Shown: positions 23,200 to 35,885 of the stretch, in pieces
Position numbering within the stretch: the first letter of the stretch is position 1
Layout of the letters: every line of letters begins with the position of its first letter
Assembly: GCA_015680685.1 (NCBI GenBank)
Contig: MNCI01028403.1
Span: forward strand, 527,542-591,541
Length of the DNA stretch: 64,000 nt
Reading direction: 5' to 3'
DNA from: Gnetum montanum
Lineage: Eukaryota; Streptophyta; Gnetopsida; Gnetales; Gnetaceae
Notes under the pieces: generated by a model
The model's input: the letters and a program-made list of their open reading frames with translations, nothing else
Databases searched by the model: none
Told to the model about the DNA's origin: nothing
Made by a program: the position numbers and the translations under genes

Positions 23200-23891
23200 A
23201 AGGACTCATACCTTTATCCGATGAGTGATTATTTGAGTAAGCATGATAGTTGTGATATTCTATTTTGATGAAGATGGAAGATTATTGTGTTTAGGATGAT
23301 TAAATGTAGATGTGGTGGAAGTATAGATGTTCCCCATTTGTTGAATCTTTTCATGACTAGTTCAAAAGAACGATCATTTCCTAGGTTTTGATTTGCTTGT
23401 AATTGCCTCCTCTTGCATACTAACCATCCTTGTTGTGCTCTTCTACTATGGTTGTGATGGTAGTTCCCCCTATGTGATAGGAGGTGGCACTAGTGGTAAA
23501 GGATTCAAGTGTTGGTTTGAACCAAGTGTTGATGGATGTGTATATGAGTTTGGATCTATTCTTGGCAGCATTGGTCTATAGTTCTTAGTTATGTAGTATT
23601 GTGGATTTTGAATAGCAACATTACCAAGAGAAATTAGACATTATACAAAATATCTAGAGGAATTTTTTTGCCTTAATGGATATTGTTGATGAGGTGGTGG
23701 CATGATCCACAATTAGGGTTGTTGCCACTATTGATAGTACTATTATTATGGTTGTGGTAAAGCTTTTCTAGAATAGTATGTTGGTTGAAGGTTTTACCTA
23801 TAGTTACCTTGAGGATAAGGTAACCTTCTAGACATTTTTTTCTTAACAAATCTAGGATTAAGTGCATATGCCCCTATCTCCTGTAAATGTA
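23200..23891 (-). pseudogene. E2 gag, C-terminal part (left of E3)
   Basis: Proline-, glutamine- and tyrosine-rich gag tail on the minus strand, collinear with 6,580-7,260 of E4 (for example the block around 23,680-23,830 matches GNPRQF...PPPHQQ-type text). It ends at the E3 insertion point, a few codons short of the knuckle that lies on the other side of E3. Confidence 0.7.
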
Positions 23892-25034
23892 TGTTAAACC
23901 CCAAAATTGGTAATTTTTAAATCTTAATTACATATATTTATTTATTTAATTAGTGTTTAATTAATGTTTATTTTAGTTATTTTAGTTTATTATAGTGATG
24001 AGTATTAGTTTATGGTTATATTATTAGTTTTTATGTACCAAGGACTCAAACCAATGGTGTAGGCTCTGTTGCTAAGTAGCCATGTGATGGCAATTGAAGA
24101 ATCAAATTTCTTGATCTATACTAGCATTATGTTTTCTAGTCTTTGGTTTTGTTTTTGTGGTAGTAACAAGAATGCACATTAAGGATTTATGGCGATAATG
24201 GAGCTGCAACTTAGATGTTGGTGCTATAATGTGGATGTGTCACTCCATCAACCACATTCTTTGATTGCACAACTGCAGCTATTTCCTACCTGTTCTTGTA
24301 GCTGTTACCTATGCGAGTGGTGGCGATGGACATTATAGTGAGTGTTACCTACATAGGTGATGTCCGTAGACATTACAATGAATGTTATCTATGTAGGTAA
24401 TGGTGATGGACATTACAATGGACATTATTGCCATGGCCATTATGCATAGGTGGTGGCTCCTCATGTGTCAGATTAGTCCTTATAAATTTCCTAGCCAGAT
24501 GCAACAGAGGAGGGAGAATAGAAATTAATATTAAAGAAACACAAATGATACTATTGGGAGAACCACATCAGATTAAAACTTTTTTTTGTGCACAAAATTG
24601 TGAAGGAAGAGTGTTAATGCTTTATGACAATTAATAGCCAACAATGTTTTAATATTGTGAAGTTGTTACACTATAGAGACAATAGAGCAGGGTCATAAAT
24701 TAGGTGATGTATCCTTTGTAATCTTCCTTATTTCTCATAAATTTATTTAAATTTAGTTTTGTTTAATTGATTGTATTCATCTTTGAACTTAATGTTAGAA
24801 GTTAAGATGAATATTATTGATTTTACTTATGGGTGATAGTCGTAAGTGTGGTGTTCTCAATTGAATCTAGATCTAATCATTGGTTTTATGTCTTGATGAT
24901 ATTTTTGACTTTAAACTATTCCTCCATAGGATACCACTCACAAGTCAGTCATAAAAGAGGTGACAATTTCTACAATGAAAGAAATGAAGATAATGATTAA
25001 AGGTATCTAGCACCAAATTTTGCCTTGTTTGTCA
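23892..25034 (+). repeat. E3 5' LTR
   Basis: It begins TGTTAAACCCC and ends TTTGTCA, 1,143 bp, and aligns with 32,653-33,804. The duplicated short frames inside (CACTCCATCAACCACATTC region) are not genes. Confidence 0.92.
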
Positions 25035-25037
25035 ATT

Positions 25038-25055
25038 TGCCATTGTTGCTAGGGA
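25038..25055 (+). promoter_or_regulatory. E3 primer-binding site (tRNA-Asp type, decayed)
   Basis: TGCCATTGTTGCTAGGGA three bases after the LTR. The differences from TGGCGCCGTTGCCGGGGA are mostly C-to-T or G-to-A. Confidence 0.7.
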
Positions 25056-25605
25056 GGCCAACAAAGTTAATCATCATTAAGAGTTTTGTATGTTTTAATT
25101 TAATTTTGTAATTTCATATTCTAGGTACATTTTATTTTATTTTAGTTTATATTTCTTTTATTTAATTTATTTGAGAAATACTTTCTTTTACTTGTTTTTC
25201 TTGCATTAAAAAATCCAAAAATAAGGAAAAATCCAAAGAATCAAATCATCTTATCTTAAAACTAGGTGAAACTATTAAAAAAGTTGCAATTAAATCTATG
25301 ATAGTAAGAGTTATTAAATCAATTTGTAAATTCTTAAGAATGGTAGTCCATGAATATGGCAACGAAGAATGTTCTTGTTAAATAAAACCAACAAAGCAAC
25401 CAAAAAAACCAACATGAATTCAACCTTCTAGGAGCACTCTTAGCCTTTATAAACGTATAAAAGATGCTAAAAAACAAGACCAAGAGGAACTAATACAATC
25501 AAAATCTAATTTTTTTCCCCTTTGACAACATAAAATCTCAAAGAAAAAACATAACATAATTTTTCCATATCTATTAATCCTCTATTTGAAATTCCAACTA
25601 TAACC

Positions 25606-27150
25606 ATGAGTTCAACTATGGGGGTAGGATCTCAAAATCTAAGTACTACTCCAATATCAACTTATGTGACCACAATTAGAGGTATTACCAGTGAGTGCTT
25701 TGAATTTACAAAATCCACCACCAGTATCTATTTTTATAGAAAATCCTATAGTACCTCAATAGTAACCTCTGCTTACATGATGGGATCATCTTCACATCAT
25801 ACACCTCCCTCATTTTCCTTAAGTTTAATTCCTTTCTCCTTTGTATTTTAAATTCCAATGTTCTAATTGGTTAGCCCTACCCAAGATAAACCCTTGGGGA
25901 GTTATTGAATTAAAGAACATCCATTATACTCAAGGAACATTAGTTTGTTCACAAGAAAGAGATGTAGAGGTTAAAAATATTCATTTATTACCTATATTTA
26001 AAGAAATAAATGATGAGGATTCGATTACCCACATAAGAGAATTTGAAACAAAATTATCCATGTTAGCACTTAGTGTGGGGATAGAACTAAGATGATTGCC
26101 TTTAAATCAACCTTAAAGGACAAAGCTAATTTTTGGCTACAAACCCTTAGAACATAAATTACTTCATGGGACGAATTTCAAAATGCTTTTCTACAAATAT
26201 TTCTTTCTAATGATAGGTTGTATTTATTAAGGAAGAAATTAATGAGTTTTATGGAACATGAGGATGAAATCTATGAGAGTGCCTTTGATAGATTTAAAGG
26301 ATTATGCTTAAGAAATCTAAACCATAGATTCCCAAGCAATTAATTAATTGAAATCTTTATAGAAGGCTTATTACCTTATTGTAGGTAAAATTTTGACTTT
26401 GCATGTGGAGGAAATATTTTTAAATGTGACCCTAAAAAATGGTTGTAGAATCATAGATTCATTAGTAGATCAAAGTAAACATTTGCCAAAACCCAATATT
26501 ATGCAAGGCATGACTCAATAAACAAAATAGTTAAATAAAAAAGTGGATGAGTTGATATGATTAATTAAAAAATAAGCTCATGGAATTCAAGGAGAAATGT
26601 GCAACATTTGTAATAGTCCCCAACATGACCAAAAACCTACCCACTCATGTTCTATTATTAAGAGGAAATGCAAGAGCCAATAAAGGCTTTTCAACAATTT
26701 AAGAGCCAACCAACAATGAACTTTCCTCAACAACCATTTTACCAACAAAAATATATTCAAAATAACTTTAGGTCATTTAAGAATCAACCTAATGAACACA
26801 TGGATAAACTCACCAAAAGCCTTAATTTCTTCATAGAAGAAGGTAGAAAATTCATGAGTGAGACTAGAAGGAGATTTCAAGTTTCAATGAAAAATAAATT
26901 ACCATTCCAACCTAACCAAATCCAACATCTCAAATAAAGAGTAAAGAGAAATTACATTCCATCTCTACAAGGAGTGGAAAAACAACTAAACCTAAATCCC
27001 AAAAGAAGGTAAGATTTTGGGAGGTAGGGATATAAGACGAAATTCAGCCACAACTAGTAAATGAGAAAGATTAACTAACTAGGAAAAAAGAACAACCATT
27101 ACTCTCTAGGAAATCAATTTAACCTCCTTTCCATAAACGATTACAAGTGG
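25606..27150 (+). pseudogene. E3 gag, decayed
   Basis: Capsid-like gag in broken frames. An N-terminal stretch precedes HLLPIFKEINDEDSITHIRE (25,980-26,050). The Athila gag core follows, with FWLQTL, ITSWDEFQNAFLQIF and ESAFDRFKGLCLRNLNHRFP (26,130-26,350). At 26,590-26,650 a Cys/His cluster has the text of an Athila knuckle (CNICNSPQHDQKPTHSC), then a Gln-rich tail (26,668-26,937). Single-base shifts and stops divide it. Confidence 0.78.
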
Positions 27151-27305
27151 ATTTTACAACTAAAGCCTATCTTGAAAAAATGTTTAGTGAATTGTATTTA
27201 CATATCCCTTTAGAATAAGCAATAAAAGACACATCTCGTTATGCCAAATACTTAAGGGAATTATGCATTGGGAGAAGAAAGGAAAAAATTCCTAAATAGG
27301 TTTAT

Positions 27306-27914
27306 TTGGTTGAAAATCTTTCTCAACTTATACAAAATCATAATATTCCAAAATACCAAGATCTTGGAGTCCCTACCATCCCAATCAAAATAAATAACCA
27401 AGTAATTAAAAATTCCCTATTGGATTTAGGACCTAGCATTAATATCATGCTTCTTGAAATGTCTAGGTCACTTGATATGAAAGATTTTAAAAGAGTAAAC
27501 ATGATAATATCATTGGCTAATGGTTCAAATCTAAAACCCATAGGAATAGTAGAGGACTCTATAATTGAGGTAGAAAAAGAAAATTACTCAATTAACCTCA
27601 TTGTTTTGGAAGTAAAAGATCTTGATTATTTTCCTATTATGTTAGGTAGACCTTGGTTAGCAAAAATTGATGTGGTAATTAACTGTAGATTTGGAAAACT
27701 TCAACTTTCCTTTACCAATCTTACTTTTACACTAAATATATATGATAAGCTAAAAGAAGATTGTTTGAATGTAGACTTGAAGGAAGCAAGAATGCTCTAC
27801 ACTGTACTCACTTTAGCAATGGAACAAGATAGGGAAACCTTAGTGTTGAATAATTTTGAGGAAGGAGCTTTAGATCCCTTAACCAAAAAAAAAAAACAAT
27901 ATCACCTTGACTAG
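27306..27914 (+). pseudogene. E3 protease
   Basis: Open for about 200 codons, the best preserved part of E3. It has VPTIPIKINNQVIKNSLLDL followed by GPSINIML: the active-site triplet expected as D-[LS]-G is present as DLGPS. It continues with a helix SRSLDM, a flap-like segment, and the end motif IMLGRPWLAKIDVVI, the usual gypsy GRPWL. Cleavage of the Gag-Pol precursor is the family role. An A-run near 27,886 is followed by a stop. Confidence 0.88.
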
Positions 27915-27917
27915 ATT

Positions 27918-29450
27918 TTGAATTTGGTTTCAGGGAATATTGGAGAAATAATTCAACCAACAAATAAATATTCTTTGGACCTTAGAGAACTACCTAGTAC
28001 ACTTAAGTATGTTTTTATAGACCATAGTAGACCATTAATAATAAATTTCCAACTTACTAATGAGAAAGAAAGAAAATTATTAGAAGTTCTATGTAGAAAA
28101 TCTAAGGCATTTGCATGGAGTTATGAGGACCTTCACCAAGGAATCTCACATAACATTTTCCAACATCATATCTATCTAGAGGATAATGTAAAACTAGTAA
28201 GAATTCCCCCAAGATGAATTAATCTAGCATTAAAAGAAATTATTATGGATTAAATTTCAAAATTTTGGAAAGAAGGAATAATTTATCCAATAGCTAATAG
28301 TGCTATAGTACCAAAATATGGTGAAAAATGAAAAGTCTGTGGAGATTATAGAGGGTTAAACCAAAATAGAACGAAAGACCATTTTCCATTACCATACATA
28401 GATCACATTATAAAAAAGTTATAAGGACATGAATATTATTACTTTTTGCATTGATTTAGTGGTTAAAATCAAGTAGCCATTACCCCTAAAGACCAACATA
28501 AAAAATACTTTACATGTTTTTATGAAACTTTTTCTTAAAAATGTATGCCTTTTGTCCTTGGTAATGTAGTAGCTACTTTCCAAAGAGCCATGATCTCAAT
28601 ATTTTCTGATCTTTTAGAGAAATATGTTGAAGTTTTTATGGATGATTCTTCAATCCATGGGAATACTTATGAAGAAACGTTACATCATCTCAAACATGTC
28701 TTAGATACATGTATTGATAAAAATTTAAAATTAAGTTGGGAAAAGAGGAAATTGACAGATACGAGTGTCATAGTGTTAGGACATGTTATTTCTAATGATT
28801 AGATAAGGATAGATGATGAGAAAATAAGAGTCATATCTACACTTCCAGCTTCAACTAATTTGAAGACTCTTCGATCTTTTCTAAGACATGTTGGGTATTA
28901 TAGAAGGTTTATCAAAGAATTTTCAAAGATTTCTAAACCATTATACATGATTTTAGAAATAGATGTTTCATTCGTATAGACTAATAATTGTCAAGAAACA
29001 TTATTGGAAGTGAAAAAAAGAGTTACCACATCCCCTTATATTAAATGCACTTAATTTGAATTATCCATTTGATCTAATGGGTGATGCTAGTGACATAACA
29101 CTAGGGGTAGTTTTAGGACAATACATTGATCATAAACCATTAGTGATTTATGAAGTGTCCAAATGTTTAGACCAAGCCCAAGTAAACTATACAACTACAA
29201 GAAAAGAATTATTAGCTATTATATATGCTCTAGATAAGTTTAGACATTATTTAATAGGATACAAAACTAGAGCATATATTATTATTTAGCCATTAAATTC
29301 TTAGCTACCAAAAAATAGAAAATGCAATAATAATGAGATGGTGCCTATTACTTTAACAATTTGACCTAGATATTTTAGATAAAAGAGGAAGGAAAAATGT
29401 AGTGGAAAATAATCTTTCAAGGCTAGAAACTACTAATGAGAATTGAACAG
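27918..29450 (+). pseudogene. E3 RT and RNase H
   Basis: RT starts with LPSTLKYVFIDHSRPLIINF and FAWSYEDLHQGISH (27,960-28,160), continues with KVCGDYRGLNQ-like and HFPLPYIDHI (28,330-28,420), then MPFVLGNVVATFQRAMISIF and the catalytic EVFMDDSSIHG (28,630-28,665). RNase H follows from about 29,050 with LMGDASDITLGVVLGQ and TTTRKELLAIIYALDKFRHY. Stops divide it into five or so open pieces. Both catalytic aspartates of RT remain. Confidence 0.9.
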
Positions 29451-29499
29451 AAGCATCCTTTCATGATGAACAATTTTTTTTCTACATGAAAGAATGCTT

Positions 29500-30880
29500 G
29501 GTTTCATAATATAGCCAACTATCTAGCCACTATGAAAACCCCTACCAATTGGACTAAGGAAGAAATGAAATCTTTCTTATGCACCATATCTAGGTACATT
29601 TGGAGTAGTCCATATCTCTATCAAGTCTATAAGAATAACATAGCAAGGGGATGTGTGACTAAGAATGAACAACAAGAAATTCTACAAATGTGCCATGATG
29701 ATTTATGGGGTGGCCACATTAATAGCAAACATACTATTATCAAAATGCTTCAAAGTCGATTTTATTAGCCCTCAATTTTTAAAGATGCACATAAGTATGT
29801 GCAAGAATGTGATAAATGCCAACAAATAGAAGTCATAATAAAAAGACATTAAATTTCCTTAAAACCACTTTTAATAACATAACCATTTGATGTGTGGGGT
29901 ATAGAATTTTTAGGATCATTTCCATCATCTAATGAATGTCAATACATTTTGGTTTGTATCGACTATGTTACCAAATGGGTAGAAGCAAAAGTCATCCCAA
30001 AAAATGATGTTAAGGTTGTTGTGGCATTCCTTAGAGAAAATATTTTAACATGTTTTAGAACTTCATGGGAGATCATTAGTGATTAAGGAATTCATTTTGT
30101 AATAAAATCATGAAAACTTTCCTTAAGTCTTGTGGTATCCAACATAAAATAGCTATGGAATATCATCCTCAAACAAATGAACAAGTAGAAAATGCTAATA
30201 GAATTATCTTGAATATATTAACAAAAACTATATGTACTAAAGGAAAAGATTGGTTTAAAAAATTTCAAGGTGTACTTTAGGCTTATTTGATTACCTATAA
30301 ACCAAGTTCAGGATATTCACCTTATCAATTGATTTTTGGTAAGTTATGCCTATTACCTATTGAGCTTAAATATTAATCTTTGCAATTAGCCCAACTCAAT
30401 TTTGATGAAGACATGAACCAGGCTACTAGAATCAACCAACTTCATGAACTTGATGAAATGCAGCTACATGCTCTTCAAAAACAAACAATTGGAAAGAAAC
30501 AAATGAAGACATTACATGATAAAAATATTTTTAAAGAACATTTTGTAGTAGGTGATAAAGTTCTTCTCTACAAAACGACATTGCATAAATTTCTAGAAAA
30601 TTTAGCAACTAGGTGGGAAGGCTCTTATTTAGTTATCCAACCCTATGATAATGGAAGTTTGCGCTTATTACCTATTGATGATTCCTCAACTACATTCTTA
30701 TTCATTGGACAAAGACTTAAGTTATATCATCAACATTACATCAAGGAACTTGAAGAAGATGAACTTGTAGAGCTAAGTGACCCAACTTATCCTATAAGTG
30801 AAAAATTACATAACAACAATCCATTAGAAGTTTTATCTTTTAAAAATAACCTTCAACAAGAATCTTATGTCATAGAATAA
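29500..30880 (+). pseudogene. E3 integrase
   Basis: The zinc-binding part is seen as MCHDDLWGGHINSKHT and CDKCQ (29,690-29,825; H-H-C-C). The catalytic core begins [28 protein letters not shown] (29,890-29,990), then YHPQTNEQVENANR-like text (30,165-30,200). The C-terminal domain at 30,380-30,880 is a clean open frame with ATRWEGSYLVIQPYDNGSLR. There is no chromodomain, as expected for Athila. Two stops and a shift break the core. Confidence 0.88.
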
Positions 30881-32652
30881 ACTATAAAGTAGTATTTACA
30901 ATTAACAATTTTTACTTTGAAAAATGTAGAGGGCAATAGGAAATTCTATTGTTAGTTGTGACTATAAAGAATTTGGTAGCAGCATGTCTAGAATGCAAGG
31001 GAGAAGGATAACTCCTCTTACCTTGAAATAAGTAGGTTTAAACCAAAAATCCAATTAAGGGTGAGGCTTAGATTAATAAGTATCTTACACATAGTAAACT
31101 TTACCTTTTTTCAACAATATTCTTTCAGTACAAGTTTCATAAGTCAAGGTGGCTAAATAGCTTAGTTTAGAATAATGCTTATTAGTGTTTGGTTTTCATT
31201 AATACCTGATTAGATGAGTCACTAAAGTGGAAAAGGTGCGTTATATTGGACCTAGTTTCTTTGGTAGTAAAAAGCATCTATCCATATCAAGCCATGTGAA
31301 ATTGGCTCTAACAAGAACCTCATGGTTGAAGTCAGTCATATATTGAATTTCTTGCTGAAAAAATACAGAGAAAATAAATAGAAAAAAAAAAGAGAAAAGA
31401 AAAAGAAAAAAAATGAAAAAGAAAAAAAATAAGAGAATAAAAATAAAAATAAAATTAAAAAGTACAAAAATAAAAGAAAAACAACCCCACAAGAACCTTT
31501 AATCATGATCTAAGCCCCATTCCCACAAAAACCTTACAGTTAGGGTGATGCTCCAAGTTCATAATTTTAAGCATCATACAAGAACCTCCTTTTGTAGTGT
31601 GTTTAAGAGATAGGCAATAATTATTAATCAAATCAAGGTGCCACTACCTTAGAAATAGGGTATAACACTAGTAGCGAAGGAGTGACTCCTCCATAGTAGA
31701 TATCTTAACAAGCACCTTCACTTTTAATAATTCTTCTTACTCTGTTATTTAGTTATTTTACTTTTGTTTCTTTGTACTTCTCAAAATATTTTTCTTTTTG
31801 CTTTTTTTTTACCTATTTTTTACCATTTTATATTCCTCTTTTTCATTTTTGTTATGTTATCTTGCTATTTTCTCTTACATAGTCATCTCTCTAACAAGTG
31901 GTACCTTTGTGCATGGGTTTTCATTGTGTTTCCCACCATGTCTTCCATAGGCTCCAGTAGCCAAGATTCTTACTATGGTAGCCAATGATGTATACTAACA
32001 CTTGTTCACCCATTGCCTTTGGTTTCCAGTTAGTTTGGATATATAGGGCCCAAGGCAAATTTTGCTTTTGGTATATCCTTTGACCATATATTTTTTTAAT
32101 AATTTATATTTGCTAATTAGGTGTGTTACATACCTTAGCTTAATTAGGGGGAGGGGATAACCAATTAATAAAAGATATGATAATAGGGTATAAGCAACTT
32201 AGAAGTTGAGCCAAGATCAAGTTAGGGAATGAGTTATATATAAGTAACGCATCTTAGATCCTTGAATCATAGGAAAGGTTTAAACCTTGAGTTTTTAAAA
32301 TATTTTTTCCCCTAACAAAGCATACCTTGTTAGGTGAAGTTAAATCCAATTAATCCTAGATAGGACCTTCCTAACTAAGTTATATGTGAACTCATATCCA
32401 AGAATAAAAATTTGTCATCAAAAAAGGAATAGGTATAATTAGTAAATAAATATTTAGACATTAAGTAATAGACAAATTTATTTTTTCTTAACCTTTTTCT
32501 TGTTAAATGTCTACATATTTTCAATATGTTATATTTTGAATGCCTAAAAAATATGTTGAAATAATTCTATTTTCTTATACATCTATTAATGTTTGATTTT
32601 ATTTTATTTTTTCCTTTATGGTAAGGCACTAGCCAAGGCTAGTTAGGGGCTA
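30881..32652 (+). other. E3 spacer between integrase and 3' LTR
   Basis: About 1.8 kb, AT-rich, with an A-rich purine tract at about 31,378-31,480 and a pyrimidine-rich zone at 31,740-31,880. A purine run TTAGGGGGAGGGGAT at about 32,144-32,158 looks like an internal polypurine tract, and AGGGGCTA directly precedes the LTR. No envelope-like protein is recognised, though Athila relatives often carry one here. Confidence 0.55.
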
Positions 32653-33804
32653 TGTTAAACCATAAAATTGGTAGTTTTAAAATCTTAATTACATATTGTT
32701 AATTATTTAATTAGTGTTTAATTAATGTTTATTTTAGTTATTTTAATTTATTTTATTTTATTAGAGTGATGAGTATTAGTTTATTATTAGTTTCTCATTA
32801 TTAGATTATTATTAGTTTATTAGTTTTGACCTACTAAAGACTTAAACCATATGCACAAGTTTTGTTGCTTGGTAGCCATGTGGTGGCAATTGAGAAATCA
32901 AATTCCTTGATCTATACTAGTGTTATGTTTTCTAATTTCTAGTTTTGCTTTTACAATAGTAACAGTAATGCACATTGAGGATTTATAGCAGTAATGGAGC
33001 TGCAATTTGGATGTTGGCACTACAATGTGGGTGTGTCACTCCATCAACCACATTCTTTGACTATGCAACTATAACTATTTCTTGCACATTCCTATAGCTG
33101 TTACTTATGTGGGTGGTGGTAGTGGATGTTACAATAAGAATTATTTGTGTAGGTGGTGGTGATGGATGTTGTAGTAAATGCTACCTATGCGGGTGATGGT
33201 GGTGGACATTATTGTCATGGCCATTACACATGGGTGGTGGCTCCTCATGTGCCAAACTAATCCCTTATAAATTCCATGGCCAGATACAATAGAAAAAAAG
33301 ATTAAATAAATAGAGAGGATACTATTAAGAGAACCACACCAAATTAGAATTTTTTTTTATGCACAAAATTGTGAAGGAAGAGTGTTGATGCTTTGTGGTA
33401 GTTAATAGCCAATAATGTTTTAAGATTGTGAAGTTGTTGCGCTACGGAGATAACAAAGTAGGGTCATAAACTAGGTGACATATCATTTGTAATCTTTCTT
33501 ATTTCTCATAAATTTATTTAAATTCAATTTGGTTTAATTGATTTTACTCATCTTTGAAAAAAATTTTAGAAGTTAAGGTGAATATTGTTGATTTTACATA
33601 TGGGTGACAACTATAATTGTGGTGTTCTCAATTCAATTTAGATTTAATCATTGGTTTTATGTCTTGATAATATTTTGACTTTAAATTATATTTCCATAGA
33701 ATACAACTAGTGGATCAGTCACAAATGACATGATAATTTCTAGAACAAAAGAAATGAAGATAAAGATTAAATGTATTTAGCACCAAATTTTGCCTAGCTT
33801 GTCA
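32653..33804 (+). repeat. E3 3' LTR
   Basis: 1,152 bp, TGTTAAACCATA to GCTTGTCA. It is clearly diverged from the 5' LTR by scattered transitions and small indels, consistent with an old insertion. Confidence 0.92.
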
Positions 33805-33809
33805 ATGTG

Positions 33810-35783
33810 CCATTACTAGACAACATCCCTTGGGATGTTCATACTAGCACATAACACATCCCTCCTTGTTAATGGAGCTTCCATCTAAACACTCAACCAT
33901 TGAAGAAGAATTTCTCTTTCATCCAAGATCATTCTTATTTTTCTTATTCTTTCCTTTTTCAAAGACTTGCTCAGAAAACTTTCATCAACTAAGTTCCACA
34001 TTTTTTCTACCTTTACTGCAATGTTAGCTATAGATTTCTAAATGTGTAAAGCATTCTTTTTAATTACTTGTTCCAAGGTTTCTTCCTCTTGAGTATCACA
34101 AACACTTACATCTCTTTTCTTGATAAATGGGACCCCATTATATTCTTCTACTAATTCCCTCTTTCTTAACTCACCTTCCTCTTTTTTCTGTTGATTAATC
34201 AATCTCTAGATTTGATTGATAGTCATTTTAGATAATTGTCCTTAGGAATAAACCCCAAGGATTTCTTTGGTCTTGTTCTATAACCCATATATAATGTTTC
34301 TTAGCTATATTCTTCTACTAATTCCCCCTTTCTTAACTCACCTTCCTCTTTTTCCTGTTGATCAATCAATCTCTAGATTTGATGGATAGTCATTTTAGAT
34401 AATTTTCCTTAGGAATAAACCCCAAGGATTTCTTTGGTCTTGTTCTATAACCCATATATAATGTTTCTTAGTTATTTCCATTGTGAGAATCCATGGCTAT
34501 GTGCAATAGTGAATAGTACCTATTCCTTGGATTTTCTTACTTAAATTTGACATCCATGAGTAGCTTTGATATCTCTAGCATGGTACTCCATCTTCTAATT
34601 TATTTAGATTCAATTTATTTGTACTAGCAATTTGCGTCTTTCATAAGTATTCATGAGAACAACTTCAACTTCCACAAGTCACTTTCAATATTTTGTAGGA
34701 TGCAAGCATTGTGGAATACTTGGAGGTGGTATTGTGGATTAGCATTATAACCACCCTCAAATCTTAACATGTTATTTATATCAACCCATTTGATACGAGT
34801 ATCCCTCACATGATTGATTAGGATATAAATAGCTTCCCTAATATTGATCATACTTGGAGTAGCCAATAGGAATTCATCAACATGATCAGTTCATGTGCTC
34901 TATTGCAGTAATGTCCCCTTTTATGCTCATCTCTTTCTTAGTCTTCTTTCCTATCCTAGTGTCTTCTTCATTCATAATCTTCATGTTCCTCATTTGAATG
35001 CCTCGGGTGATTTTCATGATGATCATGAGTCCTTCTTTACTCCTTGTCATGGTTTTGGTACCTTAGCCTCCTCCTATTAGAGTCCACTAATGATTGTGAG
35101 GATGAGGATGAGGATGAGGTAATAGGAGAACAATGCCAAATCATCCTCCTTTCATGACTATGGTATTTTTATTTCTAGGATTCAACAAAAACTCTAGGCC
35201 TTGAATCTTGCTTATGCTTTGAGTCATTTGCCTCCCTCTTACATGTCTATGGTAGGGTGGAATTCAATTCAACTTTGATAGGTTCCTTCAATCAAATGAT
35301 AGGTGTTTGCAAATGGAATTCATGATTTTGGTGGAGTTACTTATTGATGAATGCATCATCATTAAGCTCTTCTAAGATAATAAGATAGTTGACTTTCTTT
35401 TCCTTATTTTGGACATGTTTAATTTCCATGGTAGCATCTTTATTTACTTTCTTCTTAGTGGGCTGATAGGGTTATGTCATGTATTTGGTCACATGATACC
35501 CATAAAGTGCCTTACTTAGATTCATGCCCCTTGGAGCTATCTAAAGCATGATGGGTGCTAAGTGCTCTAGAGAAAGAAAAATGTTATCTTTGAAATATCT
35601 CCACCTTAGTCGCCCATGTTGGTGGAAGATGAAAGTAAAATAAGGATAAGGATAATAAGGATCGTGATGAGAATATGAGATCTTTGCTTGCATTGGCACA
35701 CTTCATTCTTCTTCATCACTAATTCTATCATTGCTTCTTTTGTTCTCCTTAGAAAGTGATGATGTATCCTTGTTTGAAGCCAT
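33810..35783 (-). pseudogene. E2 gag, N-terminal and core (right of E3)
   Basis: A minus-strand ATG at 35,781-35,783 opens with MASNKDTSS. The core at 34,651-34,866 reads KWVDINNMLRFEGGYNANPQ, the same as E4 and E5. A 100-bp block is tandemly duplicated at about 34,141-34,460 (TCTTCTACTAATTCC... repeated). The knuckle at 33,823-33,865 reads CVMC then YEHPKGCC with one stop, the lineage's C-x2-C-x3-H-x3-C form. Confidence 0.78.
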
Positions 35784-35868
35784 GTTGTGGTTTAAGAATG
35801 AATTTTAACTTTAAATTTTGATACAATGAACTTTATAAAATCAATTACTCAACATACATTAACTTATG

Positions 35869-35884
35869 CTTGGTAACAGTGCTA
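35869..35884 (-). promoter_or_regulatory. E2 primer-binding site, decayed
   Basis: Minus-strand TAGCACTGTTACCAAG lies next to the 5' LTR. It is recognisable as the tRNA-Asp-type site of E4 and E5. Confidence 0.6.
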
Positions 35885-35885
35885 A

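Larger units (their letters stand above)
23892..33804 (+). mobile_element. E3: Athila-like Ty3/gypsy element nested in E2
   Basis: LTRs at 23,892-25,034 and 32,653-33,804, with 5-bp duplications ATGTA (23,887-23,891) and ATGTG (33,805-33,809). The primer site TGCCATTGTTGCTAGGGA (25,038-25,055) is a decayed tRNA-Asp type. The plus-strand order is gag, protease, RT, RNase H, integrase, then a spacer of about 1.8 kb with a purine tract. The integrase text ([15 protein letters not shown]) and the RT box FMDD followed by SSIHG are typical of Athila. It lies antisense to E2, just beside the gag knuckle. Confidence 0.92.

Noticed and set aside
31241-31492. Minus-strand frame very rich in Phe, suggestive of a membrane protein
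   Set aside because: It is the reverse reading of an A-rich low-complexity tract in the E3 spacer.
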